A DNA stretch of 64,000 bases from Streptosporangiaceae bacterium. GTDB lineage: Bacteria; Actinomycetota; Actinomycetes; Streptosporangiales; Streptosporangiaceae. Of the stretch, positions 8,793 through 16,910 are shown one piece after another. Made by a program: the position numbers and the translations under genes. The notes beneath the pieces are model-generated. The model did not search any database. It was given only the letters and a program-made list of their open reading frames with translations, and was not told the DNA's origin. How positions within the stretch are numbered: position 1 is the first letter of the stretch; each line of letters starts with the position of its first letter. The stretch lies in assembly GCA_030041195.1 (NCBI GenBank), contig JASHOI010000557.1, positions 1-64,000 on the forward strand, in the 5' to 3' direction.

Positions 8793-8992
8793 CTTACCGG
8801 GGCGCGCCGGCGCCACCCGGACGTACGGGACTTGTGGCTCTTCCCCAACGCCGCTTACGTAATGCCGTGCTGGGCGGTTCGGATGGCAGCGTCCCGGGGT
8901 CGCGGCCCGTGCCGTGAGGCTGCGCCGTTTCATCCGTACCACTGATCCAGCCAGCGCTCAGCCGTTTTCCCGAGCCGCCAAGCCCCGTGCCG

Positions 8993-9021
8993 TTGACGAA
9001 TCAAATGAACAGTCTTTTAAT
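8993..9021 (+). promoter_or_regulatory. Promoter for tetR-ferredoxin-P450, probably leaderless
   Basis: TTGACG (8993-8998) and TTTAAT (9016-9021) are separated by 17 nt. Initiation about 7 nt downstream would fall at or next to the ATG at 9028, predicting a leaderless transcript. No Shine-Dalgarno is visible before that ATG, which agrees. Confidence 0.45.
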
Positions 9022-9027
9022 TTCTGC

Positions 9028-9639
9028 ATGGGGCGCATCGCGGGCGTGACCGCCGCCGAAACCCGTGAGCGGCTGCTGAGCGCGGCCGCCGACATCTTCG
9101 CCGAGCGCGGGTACGACGGCACCCGGGTGGCCGACATCGCCGCGGCGGCCGGCGTCAGCAACGGCGCGCTGTATGCGCACTTCGCCTCAAAGGCGGAACT
9201 GCTGGTCCGGTCGCTGCGGGCGCACGGGCGGCGGCTGCTCGCCGAGGCACTGGCCGCCGACCCCGACCGGTCGGTGACGGAGCTGCTGCTGGTCGTCGGC
9301 CGGTGGCTGCCGCATCGCCCCGACGCCCGCGGCTACCTCCTCGTCGAGGCGCTGGTCGCTGCGCGCCGCGATGAGGACGTGGCCCGGCCGATGCGCTCCT
9401 ACGTGGGTGAGCGCGCCGACTGGCTGGTCGACCTCATTCGGGTCGCCCAGGACGGTGGTGAGCTCGACCAAGCGCTGTCGCCGAACGCGCTCGCCCATTT
9501 CTGCCTGCTGCTGGCGATGGGCAGCGCGCTCGTGACACCAGACCTGCATGCGGTTGGCGACGGGGAGTGGGCCGCGCTGCTGGCCCGGATCGCCACCGGC
9601 CTCGCGCCGACCGAGCCACTGACTGGAGAAATTCCGTGA
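9028..9639 (+). CDS. TetR-family regulator
   Basis: This 203-residue regulator starts at MGRIAGVTAAETRERLL. The frame is open upstream, but the preceding 38 codons are not TetR-like. The helix-turn-helix lies at about residues 10-55 (AAADIFAERGYDGTRVADIAAAAGVSNGALYAHF), followed by a ligand-binding helical domain. Its stop overlaps the ferredoxin GTG (GTGA), so it is co-translated with the ferredoxin and P450 and most likely represses them. Confidence 0.88.
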   Translation: MGRIAGVTAAETRERLLSAAADIFAERGYDGTRVADIAAAAGVSNGALYAHFASKAELLVRSLRAHGRRLLAEALAADPDRSVTELLLVVGRWLPHRPDARGYLLVEALVAARRDEDVARPMRSYVGERADWLVDLIRVAQDGGELDQALSPNALAHFCLLLAMGSALVTPDLHAVGDGEWAALLARIATGLAPTEPLTGEIP

Positions 9640-9836
9640 AAGTACAGATCGACTCCGAGCACTGCCAGGGCCACGGCCGCTGCTACGACCTGGCCCCCAC
9701 CCTGTTCGGCGAGGACGACGAGGGCTACGGGCAGGTCCTCGGCGACGGCACCGTTCCGCCCGGCAAGGAGCACGACGCGCGCCTTGCGGCGGCCAACTGC
9801 CCAGAACGGGCGATCAGCGTGCTGGAGGAGCAGTGA
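9636..9836 (+). CDS. 3Fe-4S ferredoxin partner of the P450
   Basis: This 66-residue ferredoxin has Cys10, Cys16 and Cys55 (C-x2-H-x2-C ... CP), with His13 in place of the fourth cluster cysteine. This is the pattern of 3Fe-4S ferredoxins that feed electrons to actinobacterial P450s. The GTG at 9636 overlaps the TetR stop and has GGAGA 6 nt upstream. The P450 starts 2 nt after its stop. No dedicated ferredoxin reductase is adjacent, so a general cellular reductase probably supplies electrons. Confidence 0.9.
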   Translation: MKVQIDSEHCQGHGRCYDLAPTLFGEDDEGYGQVLGDGTVPPGKEHDARLAAANCPERAISVLEEQ

Positions 9837-9837
9837 C

Positions 9838-11109
9838 ATGACCGTCGACGACCGGTTCAGCCAGGACTTCCGTGACACGGCCGGGGACGAACCCCTCGGC
9901 ACCCGCAACGAGATCATCACCGGACCGGTCTCAGACTGGTCGACCGACTTCTCCCACGTTGAGCCGGAGTGGTCCGCCGACCCTTACCGGATCCAGGACG
10001 ACCTGCGCCAGCGGTGCCCGATCGCGCACACCGGGCGGTTCGGCGGCGGCTGGCTGCCAACCCGCTACGAGGACGTGGCGGCGATCGCCTACGACACCGA
10101 GCGCTTCTCCTCGCGGTCGATCATCATGAGCAACTTCCGGCCGCCGCTCGACGAGGCGCCGGTCGGCGGCTCACCGCCGATCTCCTCCGACCCGCCGTTC
10201 CACCACGATGCGCGAAAGCTGCTGCTGCCGGCGTTCACCAAGGCCGCGGTGGCCGGGCAGGAGCCGGCCACCAGAGCGTTCTGCCATTCCCTCATCGACG
10301 CGTTCGCCGGGCGCACCGTCGTCGACGCCGCGAGCGAGTACGCCCAGCACATCCCCATCCGGGTGATCGCCAACATGCTGGGCTTCCCGCCCGAGGACGG
10401 ACCGCGGTTCCGCGAGTTCGTCGAGAACACGCTCGAGGGCGTCAACCTGCCGCCGGACGAGCGCATCGAGCGGATGCAGCAGCTCTTTGACTACCTGCTC
10501 GCGCAGATCCGGGATCATCTCGATCGCCCGCGCGATGACCTGACCACCTTCCTGATCGACGCCGAGCTCTACGGCCACAAGCTCGAACCCGAACACGTCG
10601 CCGGGAGCATGGCGCTGCTGCTCATCGCCGGCATCGACACGACCTGGAGCGCGATCGGCGCGTCGCTCTGGCACCTGGCGCAGCACCCGGATGATCGGCG
10701 GCGGCTCGTTGCCGACCGGTCGCTGCTGCCGACAGCGATGGAGGAGTTCCTGCGGGCGTACGCGCCGGTGACGATGGCGCGGCTGGTCAAGCAGGACATG
10801 CACTGGCACGGCGTCGACATGAAGGCCGATGACTGGATCCTGCTGTCGTTCCCGGCCGCCAACCGTGACCCGGCGCAGTTCGACCGGGCGGGTGAGGTCG
10901 TCATCGACCGCGAGATCAACCGGCACGCAGCGTTCGGTCTTGGCATCCACCGCTGCATCGGCTCGCACCTCGCCCGGATGGAGCTCCGGGTGGCGCTCGA
11001 GGTCTGGCTCGACCGGATCGGCGAATTCACCCTGGACGACCCGGCGGCGGTTACGTGGTCGGCGGGCCAGATCCGGGGCCCGCGCACGCTCCCCCTCCGC
11101 ATCGGCTGA
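9838..11109 (+). CDS. Cytochrome P450 monooxygenase
   Basis: This 423-residue soluble bacterial P450 has the I-helix oxygen-binding motif AGIDTT, the K-helix ExxR in EEFLR and the heme loop FGLGIHRCIGSHLA with the axial cysteine at about residue 373. It should hydroxylate a hydrophobic substrate using electrons from the adjacent ferredoxin. The substrate is unknown; neighbouring BVMOs and SDRs suggest an alicyclic or terpenoid-like degradation route. The ATG is 2 nt after the ferredoxin stop. Confidence 0.92.
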   Translation: MTVDDRFSQDFRDTAGDEPLGTRNEIITGPVSDWSTDFSHVEPEWSADPYRIQDDLRQRCPIAHTGRFGGGWLPTRYEDVAAIAYDTERFSSRSIIMSNFRPPLDEAPVGGSPPISSDPPFHHDARKLLLPAFTKAAVAGQEPATRAFCHSLIDAFAGRTVVDAASEYAQHIPIRVIANMLGFPPEDGPRFREFVENTLEGVNLPPDERIERMQQLFDYLLAQIRDHLDRPRDDLTTFLIDAELYGHKLEPEHVAGSMALLLIAGIDTTWSAIGASLWHLAQHPDDRRRLVADRSLLPTAMEEFLRAYAPVTMARLVKQDMHWHGVDMKADDWILLSFPAANRDPAQFDRAGEVVIDREINRHAAFGLGIHRCIGSHLARMELRVALEVWLDRIGEFTLDDPAAVTWSAGQIRGPRTLPLRIG

Positions 11110-11184
11110 TCAGGGTCCGGGTGCGGCTCGCGAGTACCCTGGTTGTCTAGTTTCTACTACAAGTCTTGAATTAAACTGCGGGCC

Positions 11185-11901
11185 ATGGACGTGCATGCAC
11201 TCCTGGCGCCGGACGCGGCCACCCGGCTCGGCGAGCGCCGGGCCCGGGTGCTCGATCTGCTGCGGGCCGCGAACGGCCCGCTCGGGGTGCAGGAGGTCGC
11301 CGACCGGGCCGGGCTGCATCCCAACACCGCGCGGTTCCACCTCGACGCGCTGGTGGAGGCCGGCCTGGCGACCAGGGAGCCGCAGCCACGGGAAACCCCG
11401 GGCAGGCCGAGCATGGCCTACCGGGTCATCGATGGCGGCGGGCCGACGGGGCAGCGGCGGTACCGGCTGCTCTCCGAGATGCTCACCAGCATGATCGCCG
11501 GCGTGATGCCTGAGCCTGAGCAGGCGGCTACCGAGGCGGGCCGGGAATGGGGGCGTTACCTCACCGAGCGGCCCCCTCCCTACCAGCGACCGGCCGCCGG
11601 GCAGGCCGTCGAGCGGCTGGCTGCCGCCCTGGCAGAGATCGGGTTCGCCCCCGAGGTCGTCGCCGTGCCGGACGGCTACCAGCTCCGCCTGCCGCAGTGC
11701 CCGTTCCGCGAGGTGGCCGAGCAGCACCAGGATGTCGTGTGCGCCCTGCACCTTGGCCTCATCCAGGGAGTGCTGGCGCAACTGCGGGCACCGGTGACCG
11801 CCGATCTGCTGCGGCCGTTTGCCGAGCCGGGCGCCTGTATCGCGGAACTCACCGGGGAAGAGCGGGACGGGTGGCGAACCCGGAACGCCGGGGAGGAGTG
11901 A
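11185..11901 (+). CDS. Winged-helix regulator with cysteine-rich C-terminus (SufR-like)
   Basis: This 238-residue protein has an N-terminal winged helix (residues about 15-80; VQEVADRAGLHPNTARFHLDALVEAGL, then GRPSMAYR). The C-terminal half carries Cys172, Cys186 and Cys218 with nearby His181 and His189. That layout resembles SufR/ArsR-like Fe-S or redox sensors, but the spacing differs from classical SufR, so cluster binding is inference. An AT-rich promoter-like stretch (TTGTCT at 11143) precedes the ATG. It overlaps the next gene by one base. Confidence 0.75.
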   Translation: MDVHALLAPDAATRLGERRARVLDLLRAANGPLGVQEVADRAGLHPNTARFHLDALVEAGLATREPQPRETPGRPSMAYRVIDGGGPTGQRRYRLLSEMLTSMIAGVMPEPEQAATEAGREWGRYLTERPPPYQRPAAGQAVERLAAALAEIGFAPEVVAVPDGYQLRLPQCPFREVAEQHQDVVCALHLGLIQGVLAQLRAPVTADLLRPFAEPGACIAELTGEERDGWRTRNAGEE

Positions 11902-12104
11902 TGTCCGGGCCGGCACGGCGGCGCGGCGACGACCCGGCCGACAGCCCCGTCGACGGTGCCGTACCGGCCGCAAGCACCGAGGCGCAAGGTGGCGAGGCCG
12001 CCTGCTGGGCGCACCTCGTCTGCCCCGAATGCGGCGCGATGACCAGCGAAGGCCACCAGCCGGGCTGCAGCCTGGCGGCGCCGGGCCGGGAAACAACCGC
12101 ATGA
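11901..12104 (+). CDS. Small zinc-ribbon-like protein
   Basis: This 67-residue protein begins at an ATG overlapping the regulator stop (TGATG), with GGAGG just upstream. The N-terminal half is acidic and disordered. The C-terminal half holds CWAHLVCPECG and a later GC, suggesting a metal-binding knuckle with CxxC. The product is not a recognised family. Its position between a cysteine-rich regulator and a membrane protein, with four-base overlap downstream, points to a shared redox or metal-related function. Confidence 0.6.
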   Translation: MSGPARRRGDDPADSPVDGAVPAASTEAQGGEAACWAHLVCPECGAMTSEGHQPGCSLAAPGRETTA

Positions 12105-12595
12105 CATCGGCCGGGACGGCAGCGCTCGGCCAGGCGGCGTCCGGCACGCTGCTTGGCTTCCTCATCCTCGGCGCAGCCGTCTGGGTGGGCGGGCTTGTCT
12201 CGATCTTCGTGGCGGCCAGGGTGGCCTGGCGGACCCTGCCGCCAACGGAACGGGTGGCGTTCTTCCGCGGGCTAGGGCGCGGCTACGGGCCGGTGGGCGG
12301 CGCAGCGCTCGGCGTGGCGCTGTGCTGCGGCGCGGTCTTGCTGTGGGGCCGCGCCTGGAATGGCACACTCATCGCCGCCGCCGCGCTCGCGGCCTGCCTG
12401 GTAGCCGTGACGGCCACCGGGGTGGCTCAGGCGCAGCGGATGACCCGGCTCCGTCAAGACGCGCTGACAAGCCCGGGTGACGTGATGCTTGACGGCCGGA
12501 TCCGACGCGGTGCGCTCGGCGCTGCCGTGCTGCGCGGAATGATCGCGGCGCTCAGCCTCGCGCTCGTCGCGCTCGGTGTGGCGCTCGCACGATGA
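12101..12595 (+). CDS. Four-helix integral membrane protein
   Basis: This 164-residue protein has about four predicted membrane segments (LLGFLILGAAVWVGGLVSIFVAA, GGAALGVALCCGAVLL, LIAAAALAACLVAVTATGVA and a C-terminal AALSLALVALGVALA). The loop with RVAWRTLPPTERVAFFRGLGRGYG is reminiscent of DUF4149/CopD-like membrane proteins, but I cannot assign it firmly. It overlaps the zinc-ribbon gene by four bases (ATGA), so the three genes form one operon. Confidence 0.65.
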   Translation: MTSAGTAALGQAASGTLLGFLILGAAVWVGGLVSIFVAARVAWRTLPPTERVAFFRGLGRGYGPVGGAALGVALCCGAVLLWGRAWNGTLIAAAALAACLVAVTATGVAQAQRMTRLRQDALTSPGDVMLDGRIRRGALGAAVLRGMIAALSLALVALGVALAR

Positions 12596-12736
12596 CGCCG
12601 CGCGCCTTCGCTGCGGCGCCCGACGACGTGCTCCTGGACACCGCTGAGTTGTCCCTCGCCAGCCATTTCAACTATCATTCTCGTGAAAAAAGAACCGGCC
12701 CCGGGCCGGGCGGGCGGATCGCGCGGGGGAGGATCG

Positions 12737-13087
12737 TTGACCTACGTCATCGGGGCGGCATGCATCGACGTCGTGGACCGCACGTGCGTCGAGGAATGCC
12801 CGGTCGACTGCATCTATGAGGGCGCCCGCGCGCTCTACATCCATCCCGACGAGTGCGTGGACTGCGGCGCGTGCGAGCCGGTGTGCCCGGTCGAGGCGAT
12901 CTACTACGAGGACGACCTGCCCGCTGACCAGCGGCCGTTCCTGGACGACAACGCGCGGTTCTTCACCGAGCCGCTGGCCGGCCGTGATCAGCCGCTGGGC
13001 TCCCCTGGCGGTGCCGCCAGGACCGGTGCCCTCGGAGTCGACACCGGACTCGTCGCCTCGCACCCGACGGCCGGCTCGGCGACCTAG
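12737..13087 (+). CDS. fdxA: 7Fe ferredoxin FdxA (3Fe-4S/4Fe-4S)
   Basis: This 116-residue protein is closely similar to mycobacterial FdxA. A TTG start gives [15 protein letters not shown], with GGGGAGG just upstream. The frame is open 18 codons further, but that extension is not conserved. Cys9, Cys17 and Cys50 should bind the 3Fe-4S cluster, and Cys21, Cys40, Cys43 and Cys46 the 4Fe-4S cluster. The C-terminal [15 protein letters not shown] tail matches actinobacterial FdxA. It is a low-potential electron carrier. It follows the redox-looking trio at 11185-12595 and could be co-regulated. Confidence 0.9.
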   Translation: MTYVIGAACIDVVDRTCVEECPVDCIYEGARALYIHPDECVDCGACEPVCPVEAIYYEDDLPADQRPFLDDNARFFTEPLAGRDQPLGSPGGAARTGALGVDTGLVASHPTAGSAT

Positions 13088-13093
13088 CTGCGT

Positions 13094-13915
13094 TCAGGAG
13101 CCGAGGTCATCTGGCGGCGGCTCGTCCGGCACGACCGCCTCCAGCATCGAGCGCACTCCCTCGCGCAGATGGGTCACCACGGCGGCCCGCGCGGTCGCGG
13201 CCTCGCGGGTCGCGATCGCGTCGAGAATCTTCCGGTGCGCCTCGTCGGCCAGGAACACGTTGCTGATCAGCTGATCCGCCGGGAGCAATGACCAGAATCG
13301 CTGCGTCTCGTCCTGCAGCTCCGAGATCAGCCGGGCCAGGCGCCGGTTCCCGCCGATGTCGGCGATCATGAGGTGGAACCGCTTGTGCTCGTCGTGCAGG
13401 AACTGGGCGAGCTCGAACGGCGTGCCGCCGGTGCTCAGGTCCTGGTGCCTTCGCTGCGCCGCACGGTCGGCGGCCTGGAAATCGGCGCCGTGATCGTCGG
13501 TCCACGCACGGGCGGCAAGCTCCGCCGACAGCGCTTCCAGCCGGATCCGCACCTGGAACAGGTCACGCATCTCGTCGAGGTCGATGGACGTCACCGCGTA
13601 GCCCACGCGGGGCAGCGCTACCAGGTAACCCTCGCCGACCAGCCGCTTCAGCGCCTCGTGCACCGGGGTCCGGCTGACCGACACCTCGCCGGCCAGCGCG
13701 TGCGCCGCTATGACGTCGCCTGGCCGTGCCTGGCCGAGCAGAATTCGCGCCTTGACCTGGGTGTAGACCCGGTCCGCAAGCCCCGGTGCGACGGCCGTGG
13801 GGGCGGCGCCGCGGCCGCGGTCGGCCGATGGCCGGGCGGCTGCGGGCCCTTGCGTCTCGGCCGCGTGCACCACCGGCTGCTCCCTCCCGTTTGCGTAATG
13901 CCTGCTGGTCAGCAT
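13094..13915 (-). CDS. GntR-family regulator, FCD subfamily
   Basis: This 273-residue regulator has a 45-residue low-complexity N-terminus, a winged helix (residues about 48-115: YTQVKARILLGQARPGD...SVSRTPVHEALKRLVGEGYL) and an FCD domain with EHKRFHLMIADI and AHRKILDAIATRE histidines. It is transcribed divergently from the seven-gene operon beginning with an APC permease and most likely controls that operon through the AT-rich intergenic region. The extended N-terminus may be over-called if translation starts internally. Confidence 0.85.
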   Translation of the reverse strand: MLTSRHYANGREQPVVHAAETQGPAAARPSADRGRGAAPTAVAPGLADRVYTQVKARILLGQARPGDVIAAHALAGEVSVSRTPVHEALKRLVGEGYLVALPRVGYAVTSIDLDEMRDLFQVRIRLEALSAELAARAWTDDHGADFQAADRAAQRRHQDLSTGGTPFELAQFLHDEHKRFHLMIADIGGNRRLARLISELQDETQRFWSLLPADQLISNVFLADEAHRKILDAIATREAATARAAVVTHLREGVRSMLEAVVPDEPPPDDLGS

Positions 13916-13980
13916 CGCATCCCCGGCGCGGCGCCGCCGCCCGCCCCCTGACCGGACCGCGCGGTCGAACTGGCGGGACT

Positions 13981-14050
13981 CGGCGGATTTTCCTATTTAT
14001 ACGATCGTTAATATCTAAAAGGTTGACTTACTGACACTCTATTGAACATG
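13981..14050. promoter_or_regulatory. AT-rich divergent control region with ACGATCGT palindrome
   Basis: Between the GntR gene (start 13915) and the permease operon lies a distinctly AT-rich stretch containing the 8-bp palindrome ACGATCGT (14001-14008). On the minus strand a TATAAAT sequence (about 13995-14001) could be a -10 box for gntR. It is the natural place for the GntR operator. Exact promoter elements for the operon are not clear. Confidence 0.45.
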
Positions 14051-14167
14051 CTAGATCCGGCAACCGGCGCGTGCCGGAGCGCGGGCGCCGGTGTGCCGGG
14101 TGTGCAGGCATCGAGGTGCCGCAGCGCGCGCCGGGGTGCAGGTGTCGAGGTCGTGGCGGAGGCGGAG

Positions 14168-15613
14168 ATGGCAGAGGACGGCGCGGTCGGGATATCGGCC
14201 GACCAGCAGGCGGCGGGCCAGGCCCGGTCCAGGCTGCGGCCCGGCCAGCTCGGCTCGCTGAGCCTGCTCGTGCTGGCGCTGGCGCTGGTCGGGCCCGGTG
14301 CCGGGGCGTTCTTCAACCTCAGCACGCTGGGCGCGGTCGCCGGGCCGGCCATGGTCCTTGCCGTGCTGCTGTCCTGGGTCGCCATGCTCGCGATGGTCAA
14401 CACCGTCGCGCAGTTCGCTGGCCGCGTTCCGGGCTCCGGCCTGTTCTACACGTTCGTGTCACAGGGACTGGGCGCCAGGGCGGGCTTTGTGGCCGGCTGG
14501 GTGCTGATGGCGGACTACGGGGCGGTGACGGCGTTCGCCCTCGTGTACCCGGCCGACCAGGTGAGCAGCTACCTCAACACGACCTTCAAGGTGAACGTGC
14601 CGTGGTGGCTGATCTTCCTGATCGCGCTCGGCGCGGTCGCCTGGCTGGCGCTGCGCGGCATCAGGCCGTCGGTGCGCACCGACGTGCTGTTCCTCGTCTA
14701 CGAGCTTGCCGCCCTGCTCGCGCTGGCCCTGACCGTGCTGTTCAAGATCGGGCCGTCGCACTGGACCGCCGCGCCGTTCACGCCCGGGGCGGCGGGCTGG
14801 CACGGCGTGCGGCTGGCCTGGATCCTCGGCATAACGGCCTTCCTCGGCTTCGAGGGAGCGGTCACCGGCTCCGAGGAATCCTCCCGCTCCACCCGGCGGC
14901 TGCCCAGGGTGCTCTACCTGGCCGTGCTGGCGTCCGGTGCCTTTTTCCTCATCACCGGCTACGCGGGCGTGCTCGGCTACGGCACCCACGCGATGGCCTC
15001 GGTCGCCAGCAACCCGCTGCCGTGGAACACCGTCGCGGACCGCTACTGGGGCAGCGGGCTCGGCCTCATCGTGGACGTCGGCGCGTGGGTCAGCATGTTC
15101 GCCTGCGGCCTTGCCGGCCTGAACGCGTCGGCCAGGCTGTGGTTCTCGATGGGCCGGGAGAACGTGCTGCCCGCGCGGCTCGGCACGGTGTCTGAACGCA
15201 GCCGCGTGCCGTCAACGGCGGTGCTGCTGCAACTGGTCCTCAGCCTCGGCATCGGGCTCGGCCTCGGCTTCTGGCTCGGCCCGTTCAACAGCTTCCTGTT
15301 CCTGGCGACGGTGCTGTCGATCGGCGCGCTGATCGCCTACATCATGGCGTCGGCCGCGCTGCCGGTTTTCATGCTCCGCCAGCACCGCCGGGCATTCCGG
15401 GCCGTGCCGCACCTGCTGCTGCCGGCCGCCGCGATCGTGATCGTCGCGTTCCCGCTGTACACCAGCGTGTGGCCGCTGCCGGCCAGCCCGTTCGACTACG
15501 CGGTCTACGCGGTCGGCGTCTGGATCGTGATCGGGCTTGTCCTGCTGGTCGACCTCGCCGTCCGGCGGCCCCAGGCGCTGCAGACGGCGGGCCGGCTCTG
15601 GGCCAGCGAATAG
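14168..15613 (+). CDS. APC-superfamily permease
   Basis: This 481-residue, 12-helix APC transporter starts with LGSLSLLVLALALVGPGAGAFFNLSTLG (TM1) and PGSGLFYTFVSQGLG (TM2-3 region). The frame is open from TTG 14042, but the first 42 codons are Arg/Ala-rich and unlike an APC N-terminus. I favour the ATG at 14168, preceded by gcggaggcggag. It is the first gene of a seven-gene operon and presumably imports the amino- or carboxyl-bearing substrate that the following enzymes process. Confidence 0.85.
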   Translation: MAEDGAVGISADQQAAGQARSRLRPGQLGSLSLLVLALALVGPGAGAFFNLSTLGAVAGPAMVLAVLLSWVAMLAMVNTVAQFAGRVPGSGLFYTFVSQGLGARAGFVAGWVLMADYGAVTAFALVYPADQVSSYLNTTFKVNVPWWLIFLIALGAVAWLALRGIRPSVRTDVLFLVYELAALLALALTVLFKIGPSHWTAAPFTPGAAGWHGVRLAWILGITAFLGFEGAVTGSEESSRSTRRLPRVLYLAVLASGAFFLITGYAGVLGYGTHAMASVASNPLPWNTVADRYWGSGLGLIVDVGAWVSMFACGLAGLNASARLWFSMGRENVLPARLGTVSERSRVPSTAVLLQLVLSLGIGLGLGFWLGPFNSFLFLATVLSIGALIAYIMASAALPVFMLRQHRRAFRAVPHLLLPAAAIVIVAFPLYTSVWPLPASPFDYAVYAVGVWIVIGLVLLVDLAVRRPQALQTAGRLWASE

Positions 15614-15617
15614 CCGC

Positions 15618-16910
15618 ATGGCCTTTCATCTGGCTGACCGGATATCCCTGGATTCCTCGCTCGAACTCGCGGTCAGCGGCCTGGCGCCCGGCGGCGTCGT
15701 CACGGTCTCCGCCGCGCTGCTGGCCCCCGACGGCGTGCGCTGGCGCAGCGGCGCGGAGTTCGCCGCCAACGCCGGCGGGACCGTTGACGTCGGCGCCGAC
15801 GCGCCGGTCGCCGGCAGTTACCAGGGGGCCGACGCCAACGGGCTGCTCTGGTCGATGTCTCCCGACAGCCTCGGCGCCGCGGAGGCCTCTGCGCTGCTGG
15901 CCGGCGTGACGCCGCTGGAGGTCGAGATCAGCTGCGTGGCCGATGGCCAGCAGATCGGCTCGGGGACGCTCACCGTGGAACGAGCCGCCGCCGGGACCGG
16001 GATGCGGGAGGTGCGCGAGCATGGGCTGCACGGCAGCCTGTACGTCCCGCCGCACAGCGGCGCCCGTCGGCACCGCCCCGTTCTCGTGCTCGGCGGGTCC
16101 GGCGGCGACGCCAACCAGCCGGTGGCCGCGTTCCTCGCCGCCCACGGGTACCTCGCGCTCGCGCTGCGTTACTTCGCCGCTCCCGGCCTGCCCGCCGAGC
16201 TCGTCGACATCGATCTCGAGTACTTCGCCCGCGCGCTGCGCTGGCTCGCCGGCCAGCCCGAGGCCGGGCCCGGCACCGCGGTCGTCGGCAGGTCGCGCGG
16301 CGGTGAGCTGGCCCTGCTGCTCGGGCTGCACTTCGGCGTGGACACGGTGGTCGCGTTCGTGCCAAGCGGGATCGTTCACTCGGGCATCCGGCGCGGCGCC
16401 GATGGCTGGCTCTCCGACGTTCCCGCCTGGCGGCTCGGCGGCCGCGCGGTGCCGTATCTGTCCCACGCCGGCCGGCAGCTCGAATGGCGCGACGGGGCGA
16501 TCGTCTGCACGCCCACCTACCTGCGCGCGCTCGAGGACTGGTCAAAGGTGCTCGCCGCCAGCATGCCGCTGGAGGACTGCCGCTCCGAGGTGCTGCTGAT
16601 ATCGGGCAGCGACGACGCGGTGTGGCCGTCGGCGGTCTTCGCCGAGCTCGCGATGTCGCGGCTGCGGCGCCGGCCGGGCGGAGCCAGGCACCGGCACCTG
16701 ACGCTGGCCGGGGCGGGCCATCGCTTCCTGCCGCCGGTCCTCCCGGCGACCGTCAGCACGGTGGTGCACGCGCAGGCCGGGGAGCGGCTCGCGCTGGGCG
16801 GGACGCCAGCCGGGAACGCCGCGGCCGGGCGCGTGGCCTACGAGGCGATGCTGCGGACGCTGAGCCGCGCGCCGTGCGAGACCATGGATGACGAGGAGCA
16901 GCCGACATGA
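15618..16910 (+). CDS. Acyl-CoA thioesterase/BAAT-family hydrolase
   Basis: This 430-residue protein has the two-domain architecture of acyl-CoA thioesterase/bile acid-CoA:amino acid N-acyltransferases. An N-terminal beta-sandwich (residues about 1-125) is followed by an alpha/beta-hydrolase domain. The nucleophile is Ser in GRSRGGE, as in the thioesterases rather than Cys as in true BAATs. The acid is likely in SGSDDAVWPS and the His in GAGHRFLPP. It starts 4 nt after the permease stop and overlaps the next gene by four bases. It may hydrolyse or transfer an acyl group from CoA. Confidence 0.83.
   Translation: MAFHLADRISLDSSLELAVSGLAPGGVVTVSAALLAPDGVRWRSGAEFAANAGGTVDVGADAPVAGSYQGADANGLLWSMSPDSLGAAEASALLAGVTPLEVEISCVADGQQIGSGTLTVERAAAGTGMREVREHGLHGSLYVPPHSGARRHRPVLVLGGSGGDANQPVAAFLAAHGYLALALRYFAAPGLPAELVDIDLEYFARALRWLAGQPEAGPGTAVVGRSRGGELALLLGLHFGVDTVVAFVPSGIVHSGIRRGADGWLSDVPAWRLGGRAVPYLSHAGRQLEWRDGAIVCTPTYLRALEDWSKVLAASMPLEDCRSEVLLISGSDDAVWPSAVFAELAMSRLRRRPGGARHRHLTLAGAGHRFLPPVLPATVSTVVHAQAGERLALGGTPAGNAAAGRVAYEAMLRTLSRAPCETMDDEEQPT

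Larger units (their letters stand above)
8716..9027. promoter_or_regulatory. Divergent intergenic region, gntR / tetR
   Basis: This gap of 312 nt carries no convincing gene. It holds a palindrome at 8772-8792 (GTGCTTCGT-TCT-ACGAAGTAC, one mismatched pair per arm), probably the GntR operator. It also holds a promoter-like pair for the TetR gene (TTGACG 8993-8998, TTTAAT 9016-9021). Confidence 0.5.

Noticed and set aside
7928..8848. N-terminal extension of the BVMO frame through the GntR gene
   Set aside because: It overlaps the regulator in another frame and has no BVMO similarity. The GTG at 7927 with a ribosome site is the better start.
5951..8862. Long plus-strand open frames through the BVMO/SDR/GntR genes
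   Set aside because: They are antisense shadows; the minus-strand proteins carry all the motifs.
14042..14167. Upstream extension of the second APC permease
   Set aside because: It is Arg/Ala-rich, lacks a ribosome site at the TTG, and is unlike APC N-termini; left as a possibility only.
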